A stretch of DNA of 12,474 nucleotides from Bacteroidales bacterium UBA2295 (GTDB lineage Bacteria > Bacteroidota > Bacteroidia > Bacteroidales > Tenuifilaceae), in NCBI GenBank assembly GCA_002345825.1, contig DDWD01000205.1:1-12474 (forward strand). Direction: 5' to 3'. Numbering within the stretch: the stretch's first letter is position 1; each line of letters starts with the position of its first letter. The notes below the pieces were generated by a model, which saw only the letters and a program-made list of their open reading frames with translations, was not told where the DNA came from and searched no databases. Positions 1 through 7,802 of this stretch are shown here, in pieces. Made by a program: the position numbers and the translations under genes.

Positions 1-3000
1 ATACCAAAACGGAAACGGTTACCATCTACCCCGAGGTTCAGGCTCAGTGGGATTTAACCGCACCAACCGATTATTGTGCACCCGTATCGGCGGCAACGTT
101 CGATAATACTTCCGATTTATATGCAGGAGGAAGCGTAACCAATATTCAGTGGCAAGTTTTCGATGGGCCTACGCTGGTAACTAGCTCCAGCGCGCAGAGT
201 TTTACCCCAACGCTGCCCAATACCAGCCACACAACCCAAAAAACATACGATGTGCACTTAACCGCCACCAGCGTCGATGGCTGCGTGGGACAGGATAATG
301 GAACTATTACCGTAAATCCTAATCCGCTGGCCAAGTTTGAGGTCGATATTACAGACAATTGTACGCCAACGGTAATCAACGTCACCAATAATAGCGTTAC
401 AACTGGTCCCGATCCATACAATTGGAATTGGGATACAAATGGGGTGGCAACTGATGAAAATGATAGTCCTATTGTGGTAACATACTCTAATAATACTGAG
501 TTTGTTGAGGGCAAGTGGATTGAGTTAGAGGTTACCAATGAGCATGGGTGTAAAGATTTTTACGATTACACTTTTGAGGTTTACCCTGAGCTTAGTAGTC
601 AGCTAACTTTATTGTCGAGTAATCTAACCGCTAATTGCGATAACGACGAGTATGTTTTTAGCAATTTGGCAACTAAGGGCGAATCCATTAGTGAGTACCG
701 TTGGGTGGTAGAGAATACCTCTACGGGCACTACCAATAGTTATCCTTATGGTAACGATAGTGATTTTTCCGAAACCTTCCGAAATTTTGGAACTACTCCT
801 GTAGATTATACCATTACCCTTACTGCCGAGAACCATTTGGGCTGTACCGAGGACGATTCATATAGCTTTACGGTATATCCCCGCGTAATAGCTGCTCAAA
901 GTTTTATTATAACCGATGAATGTAATGGTACTACTATCGACCTCACCAATGCATCGAGCAATAAGAGTATTGCAAATAGCACATTTGTATGGGAGTTCAC
1001 AACTACTGACGATGGGGCTAACCGAACCGTAACATCACCAAGTGATAATTTAAGTGGTATAAACCTGATTAATAACCATGCTGTAAATACTGCTCTTTAC
1101 AATCTTGAGTTTACGACGAGTACAGTATGGAATCAAGGTACAGCCAACGCGAGAACATGTTTACAAACGATTTCAGGACAAGATGTTACTGTTTATCCAA
1201 TTCTCAATCCAATTTACGATATTCCACCAGCTGTTTGCTCGGGGCTTAATGGGGCTGATTTAGAATTTGTGAAAAATGCTAGCAGCAGCGGAGGAGACGT
1301 AAACGATGTTTCCCTGCAATGGGATTTTAGCGATGGCAATACCCGTACAACAACATTTGATCCTTTGGTTACCAAACTATTTACCAATTTAAGCGATGAG
1401 GATTTTATAACTAGCACTAAGATTTTTGCTACGCAAATAGCTACTGGTTGTACAGTTCAGCGCGAGGTAGATGTTAGGGTTCACCCCAAGGTCGAGTCCA
1501 TCTTTACATTCGAGATAGGTGATGTTTGCGAATATCCGTTGCCAGTAACCTTTGCCAATTCATCAAAGTACAGCAAGGCTCAAACGGGTGTGCCCACCGA
1601 GTTTATCTGGGATTATGGCTATCAGCTAAACGGAAATCCCGAAGGGGAAACCCTTACTCCCAGCGAAGTAAGCCATTCTTACCATTTTTATAACGATGAG
1701 CCAAACCAGATACAGGAGTACGATGTGAGTCTTACAGTTACTCAATACCATGAGGTTTCTGATAGTACTTGTGCCAACACATTTACCCGCAAAATTCAGG
1801 TTTACCCCGAGATGCTCCCCAGCTTCAACCTGCCAACCACCGAGGGGTGTAACCCGCTAACCGTTAGTTTTAATAATACTAGCACAGGGGTAAATCTTGT
1901 TAAAGCCGATGGAACCACGGCCTGGAACGGCCAATTCGTTTGGGATTTGGGCAATGGTTCAACTTCCAGCAGCATCACCCCAGCAACCCGTGAGTATGGC
2001 CATGCCGATAAAACCCAGTCGCATATTTACGATGTAAGCCTTACTGCCACCAATCCGTTGGGCTGTGTTAAAACGGCTACCACAAGTACTCCGCAGGTAA
2101 CCGTTTATCCTTGGGTAGAGTCGTCGTTTGCTGTCGATAGGATTGAAGGCTGCACTCCGTTGGATGTTGTGCTTAGCAACACGTCCAAATCCTCAGAGTA
2201 TAGCTATCAGTGGACTTTTAATGGAGATGGTGCAGCTGTTTCTCCCTCATCATCATCGACTGATGCTGAGCCCGGTACGGTTACCTTTACCAATCCGTTG
2301 GGAGCAAATGCTGAGCTGTTGGTGCAGAGTCCTGAAATTGCGCTAACAACCTCACTAAAAACTGCGGTTTATACAGTGGGTGGTGGATGTGCCAAAACAT
2401 CAACACCAATTCAAGTTAGCGTATTCCCCCATGTATATCCAAGTTTTGATGCCACTTTGGAGGGTTGTCACCCGCTGGATATCGATTTTCAGAATACATC
2501 TAATGTGTTTGGGCAGACTGATAACGGAAATTACACCTGGGATTTGGGTATTGGTATTCAAACCAACAATCAGGATCCATCCCAGAAATATCAAAATCCA
2601 TTGCTGGTTGAAGATAAGGCTTATAAAGGTACATTAACCGCTGTGTCAGAGCATGGTTGTACCGATTTTATCGATTTTGAGGTTACTGTGTGGCCCAAGC
2701 CACAGGCACGTATCGAGCTCGATGAGTATATGGAGTGTTCGCCATTTAACCTTGAGATTATTAACCAGTCTATTGGAAAGGGTAAAGGTTCAACTCTAGA
2801 GTTTACATACGACTTTGGAGATGAGTCGGATGATGTAGTTACTACCGATGAAGGCTCCGTTACGCACTCATACCGTAATTTTTCCGATGAGATAGAACCA
2901 TTCACCATGTCGCTTTATGTTGAGACAGAAGACGGTTGTAACGATATTGCTTACCAAACGGTGCATGCATATCCAGAGGTTACAGCAATATTCGATACCG

Positions 3001-4385
3001 ACGATGGAGTATATGAGCAGTGTAACCCATTTGAAGTTGAGTTTGTAAACAGTTCCTTAAATGCCTGGAGTTATATTTGGGATTTCGACAACGGTATCAC
3101 CTCATCAACTAGTGAGCCAGTTTATCGTTTCGATAATAATAGCACCCAGGATAGAACTTATAATGTTACGCTAACGGCTATGTCGGAGTACGACTGTGAG
3201 CATACATCCGATTTGGAAATCACTGTATTTGCTGCACCAATTGCCGATTTTGCCATTTCGCCACCTCATCAGGTTTATCCACAAGATGATTCAGGGTCGA
3301 GTTTTGAGTTTATAAACCAGTCGCGCCCACAGGGAATGCCTGCCACCTGGACTCATAGTTGGACCTTTGGCGATGGGCATACTAGCAGTAGTATGGATAA
3401 AACTGTGCCTCACACATACGATCATTGGGGATTCAGAGAGGATGATTTTAGGTATGAGGTAACCCTTAGTATTGATAATGGTAAGTGTAGCGATTTTATT
3501 TCCAACAAGCTTACGCTACTACCCCCAGAGCCCATATCAATGTATAGAGCCGATAACTACAGGTCATGCTCGCCTTTGGTGATTAAATTTTTTAACGATT
3601 CGCACTTTTTCCTAAGTGAAAACAATTCTACCGCCTTTGAGTGGCGATTAAATAACGCCGAAGAGCCATTCTCAACCGAGTTTGAGCCAACTCTCACGTT
3701 AACCGAACCGGGTTACTACAATATAGGCCTAAGGGTATATGGCGATGGCGGAGAGAAAAACTACTACCGTACTTTTAGGGTGTTTGAAAACCCCGTGGCC
3801 AACTTCGAGGCAATGCCCGAGCGGGTTCTGTTACCCAATGCCAAGGTCCATTTTTTTAACCTATCCGAGAATGCGAACAAGTATGTTTGGGATTTTGGTG
3901 ATGGCGCGCCCAAATCGAGTGAGAAGGATCCTATTCATGTCTACGATGAGCTTGGGGAGTATAGAGTAAGCCTTATGGCTTTTGCCGAGTATGAACATAA
4001 GGATGATGATGGAAATATTGTTATTCAAGAGTGCATGGATTATGACTCCAGATTCCCAGCGGTTTGGGTCGAGGGTGAAGGAACTATTCGTTTTCCCAAC
4101 GCCTTTATGCCTAGCAAGTTGGGGCCAAATGGAGGCTATTACGATGATGTTGATTATAAAAATGAGGTTTTCCACCCTGTTGCCGATGGGGTCATTGAGT
4201 ATAGATTGATGATTTTCAATCGCTGGGGTGAACAAATATTTGAGAGCAACGACATAAAGATTGGCTGGGATGGTTACTATCAGGGTAAAATGGCTAGCCA
4301 GGATGTGTACGTGTGGCGTGCTGTGGGTAAGTTCTCCAATGGCGAGCTGTTTGATTTACGTGGAAATGTAACCCTGTTGAGGTAG
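1..4385 (+). CDS. Giant PKD-repeat surface protein with T9SS type B sorting domain (5' end missing)
   Basis: The frame is open from the left edge (first full codon at base 3) to the TAG at 4383-4385, giving 1460 visible residues; the true start and signal peptide lie outside the window. The protein consists of about 14 repeats of 87-107 residues. Most have a WDFGDG-like PKD core (for example YVWDFGDG near 3885, HSWTFGDG near 3355, FVWDLGNG near 1938) and end in a linker such as TVYP or EVYPE, at about 18, 300, 573, 867, 1184, 1471, 1791, 2098, 2417, 2681, 2959, 3220, 3511 and 3775. The last ~97 residues match the gliding-motility/CHU_C C-terminal domain, which in known proteins directs T9SS export and surface attachment. 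Each of the first 11 repeats has exactly two cysteines, probably a disulfide. The PorP-family gene that follows fits a secretion partner. The likely role is an adhesin or cell-surface filament; no catalytic domain is visible. Family and export route are confident, ligand unknown. Confidence 0.93.
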   Translation, partial: TKTETVTIYPEVQAQWDLTAPTDYCAPVSAATFDNTSDLYAGGSVTNIQWQVFDGPTLVTSSSAQSFTPTLPNTSHTTQKTYDVHLTATSVDGCVGQDNGTITVNPNPLAKFEVDITDNCTPTVINVTNNSVTTGPDPYNWNWDTNGVATDENDSPIVVTYSNNTEFVEGKWIELEVTNEHGCKDFYDYTFEVYPELSSQLTLLSSNLTANCDNDEYVFSNLATKGESISEYRWVVENTSTGTTNSYPYGNDSDFSETFRNFGTTPVDYTITLTAENHLGCTEDDSYSFTVYPRVIAAQSFIITDECNGTTIDLTNASSNKSIANSTFVWEFTTTDDGANRTVTSPSDNLSGINLINNHAVNTALYNLEFTTSTVWNQGTANARTCLQTISGQDVTVYPILNPIYDIPPAVCSGLNGADLEFVKNASSSGGDVNDVSLQWDFSDGNTRTTTFDPLVTKLFTNLSDEDFITSTKIFATQIATGCTVQREVDVRVHPKVESIFTFEIGDVCEYPLPVTFANSSKYSKAQTGVPTEFIWDYGYQLNGNPEGETLTPSEVSHSYHFYNDEPNQIQEYDVSLTVTQYHEVSDSTCANTFTRKIQVYPEMLPSFNLPTTEGCNPLTVSFNNTSTGVNLVKADGTTAWNGQFVWDLGNGSTSSSITPATREYGHADKTQSHIYDVSLTATNPLGCVKTATTSTPQVTVYPWVESSFAVDRIEGCTPLDVVLSNTSKSSEYSYQWTFNGDGAAVSPSSSSTDAEPGTVTFTNPLGANAELLVQSPEIALTTSLKTAVYTVGGGCAKTSTPIQVSVFPHVYPSFDATLEGCHPLDIDFQNTSNVFGQTDNGNYTWDLGIGIQTNNQDPSQKYQNPLLVEDKAYKGTLTAVSEHGCTDFIDFEVTVWPKPQARIELDEYMECSPFNLEIINQSIGKGKGSTLEFTYDFGDESDDVVTTDEGSVTHSYRNFSDEIEPFTMSLYVETEDGCNDIAYQTVHAYPEVTAIFDTDDGVYEQCNPFEVEFVNSSLNAWSYIWDFDNGITSSTSEPVYRFDNNSTQDRTYNVTLTAMSEYDCEHTSDLEITVFAAPIADFAISPPHQVYPQDDSGSSFEFINQSRPQGMPATWTHSWTFGDGHTSSSMDKTVPHTYDHWGFREDDFRYEVTLSIDNGKCSDFISNKLTLLPPEPISMYRADNYRSCSPLVIKFFNDSHFFLSENNSTAFEWRLNNAEEPFSTEFEPTLTLTEPGYYNIGLRVYGDGGEKNYYRTFRVFENPVANFEAMPERVLLPNAKVHFFNLSENANKYVWDFGDGAPKSSEKDPIHVYDELGEYRVSLMAFAEYEHKDDDGNIVIQECMDYDSRFPAVWVEGEGTIRFPNAFMPSKLGPNGGYYDDVDYKNEVFHPVADGVIEYRLMIFNRWGEQIFESNDIKIGWDGYYQGKMASQDVYVWRAVGKFSNGELFDLRGNVTLLR
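4092..4385 (+). other. T9SS type B sorting domain (CHU_C / gliding motility-associated C-terminal domain)
   Basis: This is the C-terminal domain of the PKD protein. It opens with FPNAFMPSKLGPNGG, continues with YRLMIFNRWGEQIFES and GWDGYYQGK, and finishes with DVYVWRAVG and a strand ending GNVTLLR. The order FPNAF.P, then (F/Y)NRWG..(I/V)F, then WDG, then G.Y.W matches the family that serves as the type B targeting signal of the type IX secretion system. It lies at the extreme C terminus, as export requires. Confidence 0.93.
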
Positions 4386-4458
4386 GTGGCGAGTTGCTTG
4401 TTGCGAGTAACGAGTGATATGCGGTCACTAAGCAGTATATGGTCACTGAGTAGCACAC

Positions 4459-4491
4459 GGTCACTGAGCACTTCGGCAAGCTCAGTGTACC
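4459..4491 (+). repeat. Inverted repeat / hairpin in the tandem array
   Basis: CACTGAGC at 4462-4469 is exactly complementary to GCTCAGTG at 4480-4487, around a 10-nt loop containing TTCGG. GGT at 4459-4461 and ACC at 4489-4491 extend the stem past a one-base bulge. No T-tract follows, so it is not a standard intrinsic terminator, although it could slow decay or end transcription of the upstream gene. Confidence 0.7.
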
Positions 4492-4550
4492 ACCTGCGAT
4501 GCCCTGAGCGTTATGCGGTCGTTGAGAATTAAGGTCACTGAGCAACATAT

Positions 4551-4575
4551 GGTCACTGAGCCTGTCGAAGTGACC
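4551..4575 (+). repeat. Inverted repeat GGTCACT / AGTGACC with flanking direct repeat
   Basis: GGTCACT at 4551-4557 pairs with AGTGACC at 4569-4575 across an 11-nt loop. The 11-mer TGTCGAAGTGA at 4563-4573 recurs at 4579-4589, so part of the right arm has been duplicated. Like the hairpin at 4459-4491, it is built on the last copy of a run of 18-nt repeats. Confidence 0.65.
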
Positions 4576-4721
4576 CTGTGTCGAAGTGAATAAGGGGTGT
4601 GATTGAATATTTGACTCAATCCGCAACAGATCAAAATATCGCAACAAAGAGCAATGCACAGGCAAATGAGCAGCCAGCATCACAATATAAATAGTATTTT
4701 TATAGTTTTAAAAGAATAAAA

Positions 4722-5708
4722 TTGAAATCGCTGAAACGCTTAATTACCATATTGTTTCTAATCTTTTTGGGTCTTGCTGCACACTCACAAGATCCACAGT
4801 TTACGCAGTTTTATGCCAGCCCCTTGTATTTGGCTCCTTCTTATGCTGGCGGAATACCGGGGCAAAGGGTAGTGGCTAACTACCGTAACCAGTGGTCTAT
4901 GGTTCCCGGAACATACCAAACCTACAGCGTTTCGTACGATCATAACTTTGTCAATTTTAAAAGTGGGCTTGGGTTGCTGCTTGTTGGCGATATTGCTGGC
5001 GATGGGCGCATGGGGACAACCATGGCCGGTATTATGTATAGCTACGATATAACACCCCATCCCGATTTTCATATACGTCCTGGCATTGGGTTTTATTACA
5101 TACAGCAGTCCATTGATTATACCAAGCTAATTTTCGGCGATCAGCTCACATCCGATCCCATACCACCCTCGTCAATTCAGCCCCCAGGTAATCCAGCAGT
5201 GCGCGATATCGATGTGTCAACATCAATCTTAGCTTATTCAGATAACCTCTGGCTGGGTAGCACCTGGGATCATATGCTTCGTCCGGAGCGCACCTTCTAT
5301 GGCGATGATGCTCGAACGCCATTTAAAGTATCGGTATATGGTGGTGCTCGCTTTGTGTTAAAAGGATTTATTATGCGTCCTATTGAGGAGAGCATAACCA
5401 CAGCTTTTAACTTGAAGTTCCAGGATGAGTCGGTGCAGCTCGATTTAGGGGTTTATTGGTATCGGCAACCATTTATATTTGGGGCTTGGTATCGCGGAAT
5501 CCCGCTTGTAAAGGAGTATCCTGGCACCGATGCAGTAGCCTTCCTCTTTGGATATCGGCATCAAAACTTGAGCTTTGCTTACAGCTACGATTTTACTGTA
5601 TCGCGCTTGGGCTTTGGTTCTGGTGGTTCGCATGAGGTGGCCATAAGCTATACCTTTAAAGCGAATATCCGCAAGCGATACCGAGCAATACCCTGCCCAA
5701 CTTTTTAG
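4722..5708 (+). CDS. PorP/SprF family type IX secretion system membrane protein
   Basis: A 328-residue outer-membrane protein of the PorP/SprF family, whose usual length is about 300-340. It starts at a TTG (4722), chosen because it begins an intact signal peptide (MKSLKRL, then a hydrophobic run, then AAHSQ). Next comes the family signature DPQFTQFYASPLYLAPSYAG at residues 24-43. The body alternates short polar and aromatic stretches, as in a beta-barrel, and the protein ends in the typical CPTF. In Flavobacterium johnsoniae, SprF is needed to display its partner SprB. Many Bacteroidota encode one such protein beside each large CHU_C-tailed protein, so this one probably serves the PKD protein upstream. 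The 336-nt repeat-filled gap leaves open whether the two are co-transcribed. No ATG lies in frame between the TTG and the upstream stop. Confidence 0.9.
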   Translation: MKSLKRLITILFLIFLGLAAHSQDPQFTQFYASPLYLAPSYAGGIPGQRVVANYRNQWSMVPGTYQTYSVSYDHNFVNFKSGLGLLLVGDIAGDGRMGTTMAGIMYSYDITPHPDFHIRPGIGFYYIQQSIDYTKLIFGDQLTSDPIPPSSIQPPGNPAVRDIDVSTSILAYSDNLWLGSTWDHMLRPERTFYGDDARTPFKVSVYGGARFVLKGFIMRPIEESITTAFNLKFQDESVQLDLGVYWYRQPFIFGAWYRGIPLVKEYPGTDAVAFLFGYRHQNLSFAYSYDFTVSRLGFGSGGSHEVAISYTFKANIRKRYRAIPCPTF

Positions 5709-5710
5709 TA

Positions 5711-7513
5711 CTAATCGGAATCTGAATGTAATCGCTTCAGCTGCCTTGCAATCTTGTCGAGTAGCAACTCCTTGTTAATTGGTTTCGATATGTAATCGTT
5801 GCAGCCTGCTAGCAGAGCTTGCTCTTTATCGTTGGTATAGCCATAAGCGGTTTGCGCAATGATTACCACCCTTTTGTTGAATTGTCGAATTTGTCGAGTG
5901 GCCTCGTAACCATCAAGTTCGGGCATCCTGATATCCATAAGTATAAGGTCAATGTCGTTGTTTGCCTGGGCAAGGTCAATGGCGGCTTTTCCATTGGTGG
6001 CATGCAGTATTTCCCTTGCTATGCTATCGAGTGTAAAGGTTAGGAGCAGATCCGAAGTAGACTCATCCTCGGCGATAAGTATTTTAAGATTTTTGGGTAC
6101 TGTATACCCTTGATTAGGTGCAGCCAAAGTTCCAGTTTTGTCCTTAAGGTTGGAACACGCTGGAACAGTGAAGTAGAATGTTGATCCTTTACCCACTTCA
6201 CTTTCAACCCAAATTGTGCCACCGAGCAGTTCGATGTAGGCTTTAGATATGGCAAGTCCTAGCCCTGCGCCTTCCTGCAACTTTTCGTATGATAATTCTG
6301 CTTGCACAAAACGTTCAAAAATCGATTCCAACTTTTCTTGGGGGATACCCTGCCCAGTATCTTTAACAAAAAAACTAAAATGGCTAACCTTATTCTCGTA
6401 ACCAATAATTATTTGCCCGTTACTAATGTATTTTATGGCATTCTTCATGAGGTTTGTTAGCACTGCGTAAACCTTCTCACCATCGGTATGTATAATTGAT
6501 TCTGAGTCGCTCAGTGGTTTCTGGCAAATCAGCTCTATGTTTTTTTCATTAGCCTCGGGGGCAAAAAAGGTGCAAAGTGAATTGATTTCCTCGTTGATGT
6601 TGAATGGGGTGACCGATATTTTTGTTTGACCCGATTCAATCTTGGAGATATCAATGATATTGTTGATTATGTTTAGCATTCGTAGTCCGCTCGATTCAAT
6701 CACTCTAAGGAACTCCTCTTGCTTCTCTATGTCAAGGGGTTCGCGTAGGAGCTGAGTAAATCCAAGGATACCATTCATTGGCGTTCGTATTTCATGGCTC
6801 ATATTGGCCAGGAATGCAGATTTCAATTTATCGCTTTCCTCAGCACGCTTTTTGGCCTGCTTATGCTCCTCCATTTCGCTTTGCAGCTTTAGGTTGATTT
6901 CGTATTCCGATTTCATCTTTTTTTGGAGCACGCCAATTAGCGAGGCGATGGTGGTAACAAGGATTAAGTTAAGGAGTATAAAGTTTAACCCAATGGTAAT
7001 TATTGCGGCGGAGTCGAGCCCCTGAAGAAGTGACCCTTTTAAAGCATTGAGGTTGGCCAATAGCGATAGCGTGATGAATATGGCAATGTTCATAATTAGG
7101 GTGATGTAACCTGCTTTTATGCTTATGATTAAGGATGAGAATATTGAAAAGCCCAACAGGTAAACCAATCCGGGACCACTCCAACCCATAAAGTATAGTA
7201 ACGCTATACCCAATCCATAAAGAATGGATAGCAGGATAATTTTCCTGATCTTTATCGACAGCCTTTTGCTAAAGAACATGTATTGCAATGCGATTAAGGC
7301 AATTGTATTGGCAATGGCAAGGGAGTAAAGTTCATCCCTAAAGCTCATAAGTTGGCTTGGGATGTACAGAACTATCGATAGGGGTGTGAGGTATAGCATA
7401 ATAGTGGCAAAAAAATTGTTCTGCCACTGCTGTATGGTTTCCTGCTCTTCTAAAACTGGGGCAAGAAACTTTTTTCGGACATAGTCCTTATATCTTTTCA
7501 ATAAATCTTTCAT
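5711..7513 (-). CDS. Membrane-bound hybrid sensor histidine kinase with C-terminal receiver
   Basis: The start is ATG at 7513 (600 residues); a TTG one codon upstream is less likely. Residue numbers here follow the 601-residue version from that TTG. Residues 34-196 hold about six membrane segments with only short loops, so the sensor is the membrane domain itself, with no periplasmic ligand domain. A coiled-coil stretch (about 200-232) leads to the HisKA domain with SHEIRTP (phospho-acceptor H241). The HATPase domain has N359 (NLMKNAIKY), DTGQG at 386-390, FERF at 400-403 and GAGLGLAIS at 416-424. A receiver domain (about 477-595) has acidic residues E483/D484, phospho-acceptor D528 (MDIRMP), T556 and K578. 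All catalytic residues are present, so the protein should be active in a phosphorelay. No DNA-binding domain or separate response regulator is in the window; the signal and output are unknown. Confidence 0.93.
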   Translation of the reverse strand: MKDLLKRYKDYVRKKFLAPVLEEQETIQQWQNNFFATIMLYLTPLSIVLYIPSQLMSFRDELYSLAIANTIALIALQYMFFSKRLSIKIRKIILLSILYGLGIALLYFMGWSGPGLVYLLGFSIFSSLIISIKAGYITLIMNIAIFITLSLLANLNALKGSLLQGLDSAAIITIGLNFILLNLILVTTIASLIGVLQKKMKSEYEINLKLQSEMEEHKQAKKRAEESDKLKSAFLANMSHEIRTPMNGILGFTQLLREPLDIEKQEEFLRVIESSGLRMLNIINNIIDISKIESGQTKISVTPFNINEEINSLCTFFAPEANEKNIELICQKPLSDSESIIHTDGEKVYAVLTNLMKNAIKYISNGQIIIGYENKVSHFSFFVKDTGQGIPQEKLESIFERFVQAELSYEKLQEGAGLGLAISKAYIELLGGTIWVESEVGKGSTFYFTVPACSNLKDKTGTLAAPNQGYTVPKNLKILIAEDESTSDLLLTFTLDSIAREILHATNGKAAIDLAQANNDIDLILMDIRMPELDGYEATRQIRQFNKRVVIIAQTAYGYTNDKEQALLAGCNDYISKPINKELLLDKIARQLKRLHSDSD

Positions 7514-7586
7514 CAAATGTTTTTGATAAACTAATTATATCTAATATTTGTTTACCAAACTATGCGTTTTTTACATTTATTATTGC

Positions 7587-7594
7587 CAAAATTA
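7587..7594 (-). promoter_or_regulatory. Candidate -7 element (TAATTTTG) for the histidine kinase gene
   Basis: Read on the minus strand this is TAATTTTG, a perfect match to the Bacteroidota housekeeping -7 consensus TAnnTTTG. It would give a 5' leader of roughly 65-70 nt before the ATG at 7513. No clear -33 TTG was found about 20 nt upstream, so support rests on the -7 box alone. Confidence 0.35.
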
Positions 7595-7741
7595 GGTAAA
7601 TATTCGGAAAGTTTTAACCCTTTAAAATACTATAATACAATGTAAAAGGAAATTTTCGAGATACAGAATAAAATGCTCAAAGGAGTGCTTGTTGTCAATC
7701 TATTATGTGATTTAATGCACTCGAGGGTGGTTCCCATTTTT

Positions 7742-7770
7742 TTGTCGTTAGAACTCAGCAGTTAATTTTA
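7742..7770 (+). promoter_or_regulatory. Candidate promoter for the acyltransferase-glycosyltransferase-TPR operon
   Basis: TTG at 7742-7744, an 18-nt spacer and TAATTTTA at 7763-7770 (7 of 8 to TAnnTTTG) fit the Bacteroidota -33/-7 promoter layout. Transcription would begin near 7777, about 25 nt before the ATG at 7803. The rest of the 7514-7802 gap is AT-rich and holds no gene or clear terminator. Confidence 0.35.
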
Positions 7771-7802
7771 CTACATTTACTACTCAATTATTTCGTTAGC
7801 TT

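Larger units (their letters stand above)
4423..4575 (+). repeat. Degenerate 18-nt tandem repeat array (GGTCACTGAG core)
   Basis: Copies of GGTCACTRAG plus about 8 variable bases start at 4423, 4441 and 4459, exactly 18 nt apart, and again at 4533 and 4551, also 18 nt apart. A decayed copy (GGTCGTTGAG) starts at 4517. The array fills much of the 336-nt gap between the PKD gene and the PorP gene. Just upstream (4389-4415) are irregular GCGAGT/CGAGT repeats. No protein gene is supported here. The 3' member of each cluster carries an inverted repeat. The array resembles small palindromic intergenic repeats (REP-like) of Bacteroidota genomes; its function is unknown. Confidence 0.8.

Noticed and set aside
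2049..2302. 14-bp exact direct repeat ACCAATCCGTTGGG at 2049-2062 and 2289-2302
   Set aside because: Both copies encode TNPLG in similar PKD repeats; shared ancestry and codon bias explain it, and surrounding DNA does not match.
4423..4575. Possible CRISPR array
   Set aside because: The period is only 18 nt, copies are degenerate, there are no unique 30-nt spacers and no cas genes.
4280..4683. Minus-strand open frames over the 18-nt repeat with repeated LLSD-like peptides
   Set aside because: The peptide repetition simply reflects the DNA tandem repeat; no start context, domain or conserved character supports a gene.
7514..7802. Small gene in the divergent gap
   Set aside because: AT-rich with frequent stops on both strands; no frame with coding character, only promoter-like motifs.
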